From contig CAJWWP010000016.1 in assembly GCA_913048525.1 (NCBI GenBank), forward strand, positions 1 to 35,681: a stretch of 35,681 nt of DNA, read 5' to 3'. Shown piece by piece: positions 1-6,916 of the stretch. Each line of letters begins with the position of its first letter. The stretch's first letter is position 1. The position numbers were made by a program, and so were the translations under genes. A model generated the notes under the pieces. That model worked only from the letters and a program-made list of their open reading frames with translations, was not told where the DNA came from and ran no database searches. Origin of the DNA: GCA-002712965 sp913048525. GTDB taxonomy: Bacteria > Chloroflexota > Dehalococcoidia > Lucifugimonadales > UBA826.

Positions 1-9
1 CAAAAGTTC

Positions 10-39
10 TTGACGACTATTACCAACCAGTTATATCAT
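10..39 (+). promoter_or_regulatory. predicted sigma70 promoter of the small membrane-peptide unit
   Basis: TTGACG at 10-15 and TATCAT at 34-39 are separated by 18 bases; each box matches the consensus at 5 of 6 positions. Transcription would begin near 46, about 43 bases before the ATG at 89. The following ORF and terminator make a complete unit, which supports the call. Prediction from sequence only. Confidence 0.5.
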
Positions 40-88
40 ATTTATGAATATTATTTAATATAATCCATTGGAGAACATAATACTAAAC

Positions 89-232
89 ATGGAATTAATC
101 ATTTTTGCTGTTGCAACACTGTCTACGTTGGTCGCATTGCACCACGTTTTCGTTGGCCCATCATCAAACTTCCAACCATCCGATTGGGATTTTGCTGACT
201 ATTGGTCACACAAATTAGCTTCCTCCGACTGA
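89..232 (+). CDS. 47-residue predicted membrane peptide
   Basis: This is a short ORF of 47 codons from an ATG to TGA. Residues 3-23 form one hydrophobic segment (LIIFAVATLSTLVALHHVFVG) and the remaining half is polar with aromatic residues (two Trp, one Tyr). I read it as a single-pass small membrane protein; I do not recognise a family. A GGAG at 70-73 lies 15 bases before the ATG, longer than ideal, so translation efficiency or the exact start is uncertain. A promoter-like pair lies at 10-39 and an intrinsic terminator at 265-305, so it appears to be a stand-alone unit of roughly 255 nt. It could instead be a non-coding RNA that happens to contain an ORF. Confidence 0.5.
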   Translation: MELIIFAVATLSTLVALHHVFVGPSSNFQPSDWDFADYWSHKLASSD

Positions 233-264
233 AAATATAGCCCGATCAACCTATCCCCTTCGAG

Positions 265-305
265 TCGCTAGGGGCTGAAGCCTCACTCCCTAGCGAACTT
301 TTATT
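265..305 (+). terminator. intrinsic terminator
   Basis: TCGCTAGGG (265-273) pairs perfectly with CCCTAGCGA (288-296), and the loop contains a smaller GGCT/AGCC stem (273-282). It is followed by ACTTTTATT, a T-rich stretch on the plus strand. It ends the unit that carries the small ORF at 89-232. The ~250 bases from here to 554 hold no feature I can support. Confidence 0.75.
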
Positions 306-553
306 ACACAGAAAAGTTCCGATATCAAATTTCTCCACACTTAACATTTTTTCTAAATCAGGGCGCGTTATTCAGAAGTATTGTTGAAAGCTCTGGGAAC
401 TAATAGGCAGCTAAGTAGAGCCTTTTATACTTGACCTTTAAGAGAGCTAATTTCCCCGAATCACAGTATTTCTAATATCAAAATCTGATATGCCCGTAAA
501 TGTTTCCACAGGCCAAAACGGCTGACCTATAGAGCTCTTTTTTGCAAATGAAT

Positions 554-1042
554 TTATTGCCGGGGTGTAGTGCGAGGGTCAAATCCATGTTGATTTTGTC
601 CCTGATTACCCTGCCTAAAAGCCCAAACCCATAGAATAATCCAGCCTACTACGATGGCAAACCACAATAACTGCCACCATCCTGATTTTCCTATGTCGTG
701 CAGTCTTCTTGCTCCAACGGCCAAACCCGGTATTAATATGGCCAAGCTAAACAGACCCTGTAAGAAACCTATGCCTAACGCAGCATCAATGAATCCTAGA
801 ACCACATCTGATATGACCGCGAACAAAGTCCACCACCAATATTCGGCTCTAGTGGCCCGCCCTTGGAAATTGATGTAGTTTGAAAAGCCAAAGCTAATCG
901 CCTGGGTAAATCCAACCATCGGCTGATCGGCACCCGGTTGAATAGCACCATAGAGGGAATCATTTGTTTCTAATCTGGTTCCACACACACCACAAAACTG
1001 GGCCCCCTCATCTGGCTCCGCACCACATACAGAACAGTTCAT
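554..1042 (-). CDS. zinc-ribbon DUF805 membrane protein
   Basis: The 162-residue protein begins with a zinc ribbon (C3, C6, C17, C20 as two CxxC-type knuckles) and continues into a DUF805 inner-membrane domain from about residue 45. Diagnostic DUF805 features are the GRATRAEYWWW segment (61-71), hydrophobic segments around 72-90, 91-110 and 120-141, and the ARRLHDIGKSGWW signature (111-123). DUF805 proteins are small membrane proteins of unknown function; the fused zinc ribbon is a common arrangement. GGAG eight bases before the ATG supports the start. No partner gene is evident: the next minus-strand gene upstream is 157 bases away. The family call is firm, the function unknown. Confidence 0.88.
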   Translation of the reverse strand: MNCSVCGAEPDEGAQFCGVCGTRLETNDSLYGAIQPGADQPMVGFTQAISFGFSNYINFQGRATRAEYWWWTLFAVISDVVLGFIDAALGIGFLQGLFSLAILIPGLAVGARRLHDIGKSGWWQLLWFAIVVGWIILWVWAFRQGNQGQNQHGFDPRTTPRQ

Positions 1043-1199
1043 ATCAGGCTCCAGAATTAATCAACTACAAAACACCATCACCGCGAGTTTGAGACACCAC
1101 AAATAATGTGCCTTATAACAGTGAAAGTAAATTAATAATAAGTGCGCATTTTATAGTTTTCATGTAAAGCCCCAGTTGTCAGGACACTTTTATAGCGGA

Positions 1200-1469
1200 C
1201 TAAGAAGGTTGATCCCGTACTGCCTCATCAATACCCACATCCACCGGACCAACAAATAGTTCCCATGGTCGGAACTGTTCAACAAATTCCTTCGCATCTT
1301 CCATGGACGCTAACCCTTTCGTGGCTCTTTCAGGGGTCATCGTAAAAGTCCTTGCAAAGGCGTCAAACCCGGATTTCGTTTCACGTACTGCGCCTATCAT
1401 TTCAACTTTTTCGTCCCAGCTTAAAACAAACTTCTGGCCTCTACGCGTCATCTCCCAGTAAATTTCCAT
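1200..1469 (-). CDS. small conserved-looking hypothetical protein
   Basis: An 89-residue soluble, acidic protein that I do not recognise. It starts with an ATG preceded by AAGGA about six bases upstream. It has no membrane segment or signal peptide. The mix of charged helices and short beta-like stretches (KFVLSWDEKVEMIGAV at 13-28; PWELFVGPVDVGI at 68-80) suggests a small alpha/beta fold, possibly a ferredoxin-like or dimeric alpha-beta barrel type protein, but no motif proves it. It stands alone between the DUF805 gene and the divergent CoA transferase operon. Confidence 0.7.
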   Translation of the reverse strand: MEIYWEMTRRGQKFVLSWDEKVEMIGAVRETKSGFDAFARTFTMTPERATKGLASMEDAKEFVEQFRPWELFVGPVDVGIDEAVRDQPS

Positions 1470-1608
1470 ATTGCATTTCCTTCAATTATTTTAGTTAGGA
1501 GTAATCAAACCAACTCTCTTTTAACAACTCATGCTAACAGTATATTTTGGACTCCAGTTAATTTAAACAGCATTCTTAATGCATAAAACTATTTTTGATA
1601 GTTTTCCC

Positions 1609-1637
1609 TTGAGCACCAACCCCTCAAACAGCATAAT
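1609..1637 (+). promoter_or_regulatory. predicted sigma70 promoter of the CoA transferase operon
   Basis: TTGAGC (1609-1614) and CATAAT (1632-1637) are separated by exactly 17 bases. The -10 box matches the consensus at 5 of 6 positions and the -35 box at 4 of 6. The start of transcription would be near 1644, giving a leader of about 54 bases before the GTG at 1698. Confidence 0.45.
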
Positions 1638-1697
1638 TAGCATAGTAGATTGCGATTACCAGGGGCCTATTGAGCATAATGCGAGGAGAAATAATCA

Positions 1698-3992
1698 GTG
1701 GCTGGTCCATACACCGACATTCGCGTTCTGGATTTTAGCCGCGACATGGCAGGCCGATACGCAACCATGATGATGGCTGACATGGGGGCTGAGGTAATAA
1801 GAGTTGAATCGCCAGATGCCGTCTCAAAAGAATCAACCCAATCGAATCGTCTATTTGATAGGGGCAAAAAATCTATTTTTTTAGATTTAAGCACTCCCGA
1901 CGGAATCACAAATCTGACAAATTTATTAAAGTCTGCAGATATGCTGTTCGAAACATGGCTTGTTTCAGAAGCTAAATCGGCATTTCTAGATTATGAAACA
2001 GTCTCAAAAATTAATCCCTTTCTAATATACTGCTCAATTCCTCCATACGGAGATACAGGGCCAATGGCAGAAACCCCTGGGGATGACGGTACCGTCGGGG
2101 CTTTTACGGGAATCCATGAGGGGCAAGGAGGTGAGACTGGAACTCCATTATTCGTCCAATTACCCCTTGTCTCCTATGGAACAGCCTTCAGCATCTGCTT
2201 GGCAGGATCCTCTGCATTATTGGAGAGAAACCAAAGTGGCATGGGGCAAAAGGTAGTCGTACCTCTTTACTCAGGTTCAGCAATTATTCAGGCTACGTCA
2301 TTTATTGATGGGGTTAACGTCCCAGCGCCAAGAAAAAGACCTGCAAGTGCTTCCGGAGGCTTACCAACGTACAGGCTATATAAATGTATCAATGATGAAT
2401 GGCTTTTTATGGCATGCGGCACCAATGTTTTTTGGAACAAAATGTGTATTACTCTAGAACAATACGAATTTCTTGAAGACAAAAGATTCCTGAACGCACC
2501 ATGGGGTATCTCCATGGATGACTGGCACGTAATATCAGAAGTACTAGAACCTTTATTTGCTTCCAATACCCGGGATCATTGGCTAAAAGTCCTTCGTGAT
2601 GGAGATGTTCCTTGCGGTCCTGCAGAGACAAGAGAATGGTTCAGAAATCATCCTCAAGCAATATACAACGGCATGATGGTCACCATTGAGGACCCTATCC
2701 TGGGTACGACAGAGCAACCCGCTCCGCCAATTGAAATGTCAGAGTCAGCACCAAAGATTCAAGGTCCGGCTCCCATACCTGGAAGTACCGATATTGCTAA
2801 TGTTTCAGGAAGGAAACCCAATCTTCCCTCAACGGGTGCCCGTAAAAGTCATCCCCTGGAAGGACTCAAAATAATTGATCTAACGGGATATATAGCAGGG
2901 TCCTATGGCACAAGGCTACTCGCGAATCTTGGGGCAGAGGTTCTGAAAATAGAGTCCTTCGCAGGAGATGGCTTCCGTCAAAACTCAGCTGCCTTTCAAG
3001 GTTGGAATCAAGGGAAACAAGGTATGATTCTGAATCTAAAAGAACCAGAAGGACTCGCAATTTTTCACGACCTTGTGAAAGATGCTGACATAGTGGCAGA
3101 GAACTTTAGGGGGGGTATTGCAAAACGTCTTGAGGTGGATTACGAAGACCTCTGTAAAATAAACCCAAGTCTCATCTACTCCACTGTAACAGGATATGGA
3201 AGCAGCGGACCATCGAGCCACCTACCCACATTTGATCCGTTGATACAGGCGCAGGGAGGAGCTATGAGGGATCAAGGGGGGGACGGGGATCCCGTTTTTC
3301 TTAGGATCGCTGCATCAGATTATTCTTCCGCCATACTTTCAGCCTTCGCCATGGTATCGGCACTTTACCATAGGGACCGAACAGGAAATGGACAACGGGT
3401 TGAAATTTCTCTAGTCAATTCAGCTTTCGCATACCAGGCAGCCGAATATTTTGAATATCCAGGGAAAAAAGAGAATCCGCGCCTGGGAACTGTCGGTCAT
3501 TCAGCGGATTATAGGCTCTACCAAACATCTGACGGTTGGATATTCCTGTCGTGCAAAGAACCTGCTGAATGGTTAAAAATGTGTAGAGCCTTAGGAATAG
3601 ATAATTTATTCAGGTACTCAGATACATCCTTGAGAATTCAAGAAGATGCCCAATTGAACACTCGGTTAGAATCAATTTTTGCTTGTGGAACTGTATCGGA
3701 ATGGATATTGACTCTACGAAAATATGGGGTCAAATGTTCAGAAAGCCAATCAATAACACGTATTCACGACCAACCGCAAGCTCAAGCGCTCGGTTTACTA
3801 ACGACCGATATGGCGTTTGGAAATCTGGGAGAAATAAGAGTAATGGGAATTCCGTTTCAATTTTCCCGAACTCCTGGAAAGCTGGATATACCCGCCCCAG
3901 ACCACGGTGAACATACGGACACAGTGTTAGGATCACTAGGATTCAATAGCAGTCAGATATTCGATTTTAGAGAGCGTCAGATTGTAGGTTAA
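1698..3992 (+). CDS. fused tandem class III (CaiB/BaiF) CoA transferase
   Basis: At 764 residues this is about twice the usual family length (~400). Two CaiB/BaiF domains lie head to tail: residues ~1-345 and ~385-764, joined by a Pro/Ser/Gly-rich linker. Both begin with the family's opening strand (RVLDFSRDMAG at 9-19; KIIDLTGYIAG at 390-400) and an LGAEV/MGAEVI motif. Class III enzymes move CoA between carboxylic acids through an aspartyl intermediate. The C-terminal copy keeps that Asp (D540 in SDYSSA); in the N-terminal copy the aligned residue is Ser (S159 in VSYGTA). The C-terminal half is therefore the likely catalytic one. GTG start with GAGGAG eight bases upstream; no in-frame ATG fits the N-terminus better. 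It precedes an enolase-superfamily gene by 36 bases, so the pair may share an organic-acid pathway. Substrate unknown. Confidence 0.9.
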   Translation: MAGPYTDIRVLDFSRDMAGRYATMMMADMGAEVIRVESPDAVSKESTQSNRLFDRGKKSIFLDLSTPDGITNLTNLLKSADMLFETWLVSEAKSAFLDYETVSKINPFLIYCSIPPYGDTGPMAETPGDDGTVGAFTGIHEGQGGETGTPLFVQLPLVSYGTAFSICLAGSSALLERNQSGMGQKVVVPLYSGSAIIQATSFIDGVNVPAPRKRPASASGGLPTYRLYKCINDEWLFMACGTNVFWNKMCITLEQYEFLEDKRFLNAPWGISMDDWHVISEVLEPLFASNTRDHWLKVLRDGDVPCGPAETREWFRNHPQAIYNGMMVTIEDPILGTTEQPAPPIEMSESAPKIQGPAPIPGSTDIANVSGRKPNLPSTGARKSHPLEGLKIIDLTGYIAGSYGTRLLANLGAEVLKIESFAGDGFRQNSAAFQGWNQGKQGMILNLKEPEGLAIFHDLVKDADIVAENFRGGIAKRLEVDYEDLCKINPSLIYSTVTGYGSSGPSSHLPTFDPLIQAQGGAMRDQGGDGDPVFLRIAASDYSSAILSAFAMVSALYHRDRTGNGQRVEISLVNSAFAYQAAEYFEYPGKKENPRLGTVGHSADYRLYQTSDGWIFLSCKEPAEWLKMCRALGIDNLFRYSDTSLRIQEDAQLNTRLESIFACGTVSEWILTLRKYGVKCSESQSITRIHDQPQAQALGLLTTDMAFGNLGEIRVMGIPFQFSRTPGKLDIPAPDHGEHTDTVLGSLGFNSSQIFDFRERQIVG

Positions 3993-4028
3993 TCTCGAAA
4001 ACAATAACCCACAAATAAGGAAGTTTTT

Positions 4029-5111
4029 ATGAAAATAACATCCGTAGAATGCCTGATTTTGGACCGGTCTTTCCCGTTTATTTTAGTGCACACTGATGAA
4101 GGTCTAACTGGCATTGGCGAATGCTTCAGAAGACAGCCAACTGTTACCAAGAAGATAGTGGAAGACCTACTTGCCCCCTCAATTGTGGGCAAAGATCCTA
4201 CGCAAACAGAATCCAGATTCAGAGATATGGCCAATGCTGGAAACGCCCTTGAGATCGGAGGGTCCATATGGATCGGTATTGCGGGCTTAGATATAGCCAT
4301 GTGGGATCTCAAAGGAAAAGCATTGGGTTTGCCGATATATGAACTACTGGGTGGAAAAGTTAGAGATCGCATGCCAGTGTACGCAAGTTCAATGAAACGT
4401 GACATGACCCCTCTAGAAGAAGCAAAACGAGCCTCTTCTTTCGTGGAAAAGGGATATAAAGCTTACAAATTGCATAGCGCTCTTCCAGGCCATATCGACC
4501 ATCCGTGTGATCAGACGATAAACACTGTCACCGAAGTTAGACGAGCAGTTGGCGACGATGTTGACATACTGGTAGACGTAAATGGAGCATATTCTGTACA
4601 CCACGGAATCGAGATAGGAAAAGAATTAGAAAATCTTGGAGTATTCCATTATGAGGAGCCCAGGCCACACTATGACCTTGACGGGCTTTCTCAAGTAGCC
4701 AATGCCCTGACAATACCAATAGCTTCAGGGGAAATGATCTACAGCCCCTATGAATACAAAGACCTCATGGTCAGAGGTCAGGTAGACATAATTCAACCAG
4801 ACATCGTAAAAACTCCGGGATTTACCACCATGATTAAAATAGCCAACATGGCTGAAACCTTGGGAGTTCCCATCACATGCCATAATACGCAACCAACGAT
4901 AAGCACTGTGGCACACGCACACTTTGTAGCAGCTACCCCCGGGGTTCCCTTCAAGCAGGAATATAATATTGAACCGGTCTCCATTCGGGACGAAACTCCT
5001 GTATTAGCATCCCCTCTTAATATTTCTGAGGGGTATATGGACATTCCGACGGGACCCGGGCTCGGCATAGAGCTAGATATGGATGCGGTAAAGAAACTAT
5101 CCGATATCTAA
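4029..5111 (+). CDS. enolase-superfamily (mandelate racemase/muconate lactonizing type) dehydratase
   Basis: The 360-residue protein has the MR/MLE N-terminal capping domain (~1-110) and a modified TIM barrel. Metal ligands are D183 (VDVNG), E209 (YEEP) and E235 (SGE). The His-Asp dyad is H285 with D258 (QPD), and E311 matches the mandelate racemase E317 position. At the barrel's second strand it has K147-x-H149 instead of the usual KxK, so its base differs from the classic racemase. Family members abstract the proton alpha to a carboxylate, mostly to dehydrate acid sugars. AAGGAAG five bases before the ATG supports the start. It is 36 bases after the fused CoA transferase and probably co-transcribed. 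Exact substrate unknown; a sugar-acid dehydratase is the best guess. Confidence 0.9.
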   Translation: MKITSVECLILDRSFPFILVHTDEGLTGIGECFRRQPTVTKKIVEDLLAPSIVGKDPTQTESRFRDMANAGNALEIGGSIWIGIAGLDIAMWDLKGKALGLPIYELLGGKVRDRMPVYASSMKRDMTPLEEAKRASSFVEKGYKAYKLHSALPGHIDHPCDQTINTVTEVRRAVGDDVDILVDVNGAYSVHHGIEIGKELENLGVFHYEEPRPHYDLDGLSQVANALTIPIASGEMIYSPYEYKDLMVRGQVDIIQPDIVKTPGFTTMIKIANMAETLGVPITCHNTQPTISTVAHAHFVAATPGVPFKQEYNIEPVSIRDETPVLASPLNISEGYMDIPTGPGLGIELDMDAVKKLSDI

Positions 5112-5173
5112 TATTCTGTTATTTGCTGTTGCTATAGAGAACCACGACACCACAGCATATGAGTCCATCAAGC

Positions 5174-5212
5174 AAAAAGTCCCGGAATAACCTTGAAGGC
5201 CATCCCGGGACT
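5174..5212 (-). terminator. intrinsic terminator, minus strand
   Basis: AGTCCCGG (5212-5205 on the minus strand) pairs with CCGGGACT (5185-5178) and is followed by five T (ending at 5174). A small CCTT/AAGG stem sits in the loop. On the plus strand the same stem lacks a T-run, so it points to minus-strand transcription although no minus-strand protein gene ends here; it may still help stop the plus-strand enolase transcript. Confidence 0.7.
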
Positions 5213-5261
5213 CATTCCCTCTGCCGCTTAGTCGTTTAAGAGGAGCGACTATTCAGCTGTT
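5174..5261 (-). ncRNA. predicted intergenic small RNA, ~88 nt
   Basis: On the minus strand a good promoter (5268-5297) is followed after ~55 bases by a terminator hairpin with a run of five T. The RNA between would start near 5261 and end near 5174. It forms a first hairpin (stem 5229-5234 with 5246-5251, 11-nt loop) and the terminator hairpin. The first loop reads CTCCTCTTAAA on the RNA strand, which is complementary to AGGAG ribosome-binding sites. I match it to no known RNA family. A 15-codon ORF inside has its stop beyond the terminator, so coding is unlikely. Sequence prediction only; it could be the 3' end of a longer antisense transcript. Confidence 0.5.
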
Positions 5262-5267
5262 ATTAGA

Positions 5268-5297
5268 ATATTAGTACAATTGTTCTATTATTGTCAA
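5268..5297 (-). promoter_or_regulatory. predicted sigma70 promoter of the small RNA
   Basis: On the minus strand a perfect TTGACA (5297-5292) and TAATAT (5273-5268) are separated by 18 bases in a very AT-rich stretch. Transcription would start near 5261 and run away from the XRE gene. Confidence 0.55.
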
Positions 5298-5318
5298 TAC
5301 ATTTAGAACATGTTTTCT
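5281..5318. promoter_or_regulatory. inverted repeats around the small-RNA promoter (candidate operator)
   Basis: TGTTCTA (5281-5287) and its exact reverse complement TAGAACA (5304-5310) flank the -35 box of the predicted RNA promoter. The right copy also forms an imperfect palindrome with the following TGTTTTCT (AGAACA.TGTTTTCT, 5305-5318). A regulator bound here would cover the promoter; the adjacent XRE protein is the obvious candidate, by inference. Confidence 0.4.
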
Positions 5319-5351
5319 GTAAATTACGCTTTTATGATTAATCGTATTTAT

Positions 5352-5365
5352 ATGCCAAGTGGCAT
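5352..5365. promoter_or_regulatory. perfect palindrome upstream of the XRE gene
   Basis: ATGCCA-AG-TGGCAT is a perfect 14-base inverted repeat about 100 bases before the XRE start. Its size suits a dimeric helix-turn-helix operator, but the sequence differs from the AGAACA repeats nearby, so at most one of the two is likely to be the XRE protein's own site. Confidence 0.3.
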
Positions 5366-5461
5366 GTTAATTAATATCCCCTTCTCAAAACATTCAAAGT
5401 GTAGAATGGCATTAATCAGGATAAACCCACACTAAACAGATGAATAAATTAAAAAACATTA

Positions 5462-5842
5462 ATGTTAAATGACGAAAACACAAACCCTCCATACCATGAG
5501 ATGGCCAACCTTATCAGGGAGTCTAGGTTTGCACGTCAATTGTCGCAGAGGGCTTTATCCTCTCTCCTAGGTATGAGCGGAGCATATACAGCACACTTAG
5601 AAAGTGGAAAAATACAGCCTTCGGTGGAAACTCTTAGAAAAATTTCAAAAGCTCTACGGCTACCATACGGAACTCTCGCACTTCTAGCAGGCTATATAGA
5701 CACTGATATTTATGACAAACCACTTGGAACGACCCATTTGGCAAGGCTAACGGACATAGGGGACCTCAGCGATGAAGAATGGGAGGCAGTTCTGGATTTC
5801 GCTCGCTATATCCGAAGCAAGCGGGAAAATGAATCAAGCTAG
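5462..5842 (+). CDS. XRE-family helix-turn-helix regulator
   Basis: The 126-residue protein has a Cro/CI-type helix-turn-helix domain at about residues 17-70, with the typical pattern of a Q-rich helix 2 (LSQRALSSLLGMS), an AYTAHLESGK recognition helix and PSVETLRKISKAL after it. The C-terminal part (71-126) is acidic and helical (DEEWEAVLDFARYIRSK) and resembles the dimerisation tail of simple XRE repressors. There is no sensor or protease domain. No good ribosome-binding site precedes the ATG, so it may be leaderless or weakly translated; M14 is a less likely alternative since the helix-turn-helix begins soon after it. The 350-base upstream gap holds two palindromic elements and a divergent RNA promoter, which it may control. 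Confidence 0.9.
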   Translation: MLNDENTNPPYHEMANLIRESRFARQLSQRALSSLLGMSGAYTAHLESGKIQPSVETLRKISKALRLPYGTLALLAGYIDTDIYDKPLGTTHLARLTDIGDLSDEEWEAVLDFARYIRSKRENESS

Positions 5843-5910
5843 AGAAATCACACTACTGTGAACCTGTACACCAAAAATTTTCATCAGCCGTTCAAATTAA
5901 TTCAGGGCGC

Positions 5911-6894
5911 CTATGTGGTGAAAAGAATCGGATTTCTCATCTCTGGAGCTATCTGATCTTGCGACAGCTCAATTGCATCCTTTTTGTATACTTGGATTCT
6001 GTGATTTCCAAAGTCAGTGACGAATAAACGAAAATCATCATCCACTCTTACCGTCATAGGAACATCCAACAATTGAGTTTTTTCCACATCACCCATCGCT
6101 CTTAGGCGAAGAGTGACTGCATTTGCCAATATGTAAGTCTGCCCAGATTTAGAAAGAGAGGCGTTGCCGTGGAAACTCTGTATATATTTTCCGTCCTTGT
6201 TAAACAACTGGACTCGATTATTCTGACGGTCACAGGCATATATATCTCCGTGGTTATCAACAGCGACGGAAGAAGGTCGGTTAAATTCTCCCTTTCCACT
6301 ACCGCTCGACCCTATTGTCATGACTCTATCTCCATCGCGGGAGTATTTGACTATCCTGTCATTTTTCCAATCTGTCACATAAACATTATCAAGCTGATCA
6401 ACCGCCACACCCCAGGGACCATTCAGATCTCCTACTCCTATCGTCTGCAAGTGTTCGCCACCTCGGGTAAGTCTCTGAACCCGATCATTCATCGTGTCAG
6501 AAATGACGATATTACCTTCGTTGTCAAAGCACATTCCTGAGGGCCTATTAAGTTCCCCTTCTGAATCACCTTTTACACCCCAGGTTTCCATATGATTCCC
6601 GTCTTTATCCATGGTAACAACGGTGTGCTTAGCTTCATCGGAAACTATCAGGTTCTCTTCCGAATCAACCAAAAGCGCCGCAGGCCACTGGAAAAGGTCG
6701 GTGCCTCCACGAACCCCCAGATTTTCATCCTCCCAGTTTATGACTCTCACCTCTGTACCGAGTCCACCCCGAGTAAGTACGTAAACATTTTCTTTTCCAA
6801 ATCCTATATCCACTGGGTTGGATGTCACCCGTCGCTGACCCAACGTCATATAGTAAGGAAATCCAGACCTTAATAATTCGTATGCTACCGCCAT
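5911..6894 (-). CDS. NHL-repeat beta-propeller protein
   Basis: The 327-residue protein is built of NHL repeats: the pattern N-R-P-S-x-V-A-V-D-x-x-G-x-I-Y-x-x-D-x-x-N-x-R-V-Q occurs several times (for example 'FNRPSSVAVD' and 'LNRPSGMCFD'), giving a six-bladed propeller. Such proteins bind ligands or partners, or act as lyases and hydrolases; none of these is provable here. There is no signal peptide, so it is probably cytoplasmic. GGAG and AGGA lie just upstream of the ATG. It is the last gene of the minus-strand DUF1800-DUF1501-NHL group, 22 bases after the DUF1501 gene, so the three probably act together. The family call is firm, the function unknown. Confidence 0.85.
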   Translation of the reverse strand: MAVAYELLRSGFPYYMTLGQRRVTSNPVDIGFGKENVYVLTRGGLGTEVRVINWEDENLGVRGGTDLFQWPAALLVDSEENLIVSDEAKHTVVTMDKDGNHMETWGVKGDSEGELNRPSGMCFDNEGNIVISDTMNDRVQRLTRGGEHLQTIGVGDLNGPWGVAVDQLDNVYVTDWKNDRIVKYSRDGDRVMTIGSSGSGKGEFNRPSSVAVDNHGDIYACDRQNNRVQLFNKDGKYIQSFHGNASLSKSGQTYILANAVTLRLRAMGDVEKTQLLDVPMTVRVDDDFRLFVTDFGNHRIQVYKKDAIELSQDQIAPEMRNPILFTT

Positions 6895-6916
6895 TCCTAC
6901 TTCTCCACGATGATTT

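Noticed and set aside
1579..1770. 63-codon plus-strand ORF overlapping the CoA transferase start
   Set aside because: No ribosome-binding site, and it overlaps a strong GTG start with GAGGAG in another frame.
5168..5216. 15-codon ORF (MSPGMAFKVIPGLFA) inside the predicted small RNA
   Set aside because: Its stop lies past the terminator T-run and GAGGG is only one base from the ATG, too close to serve it.
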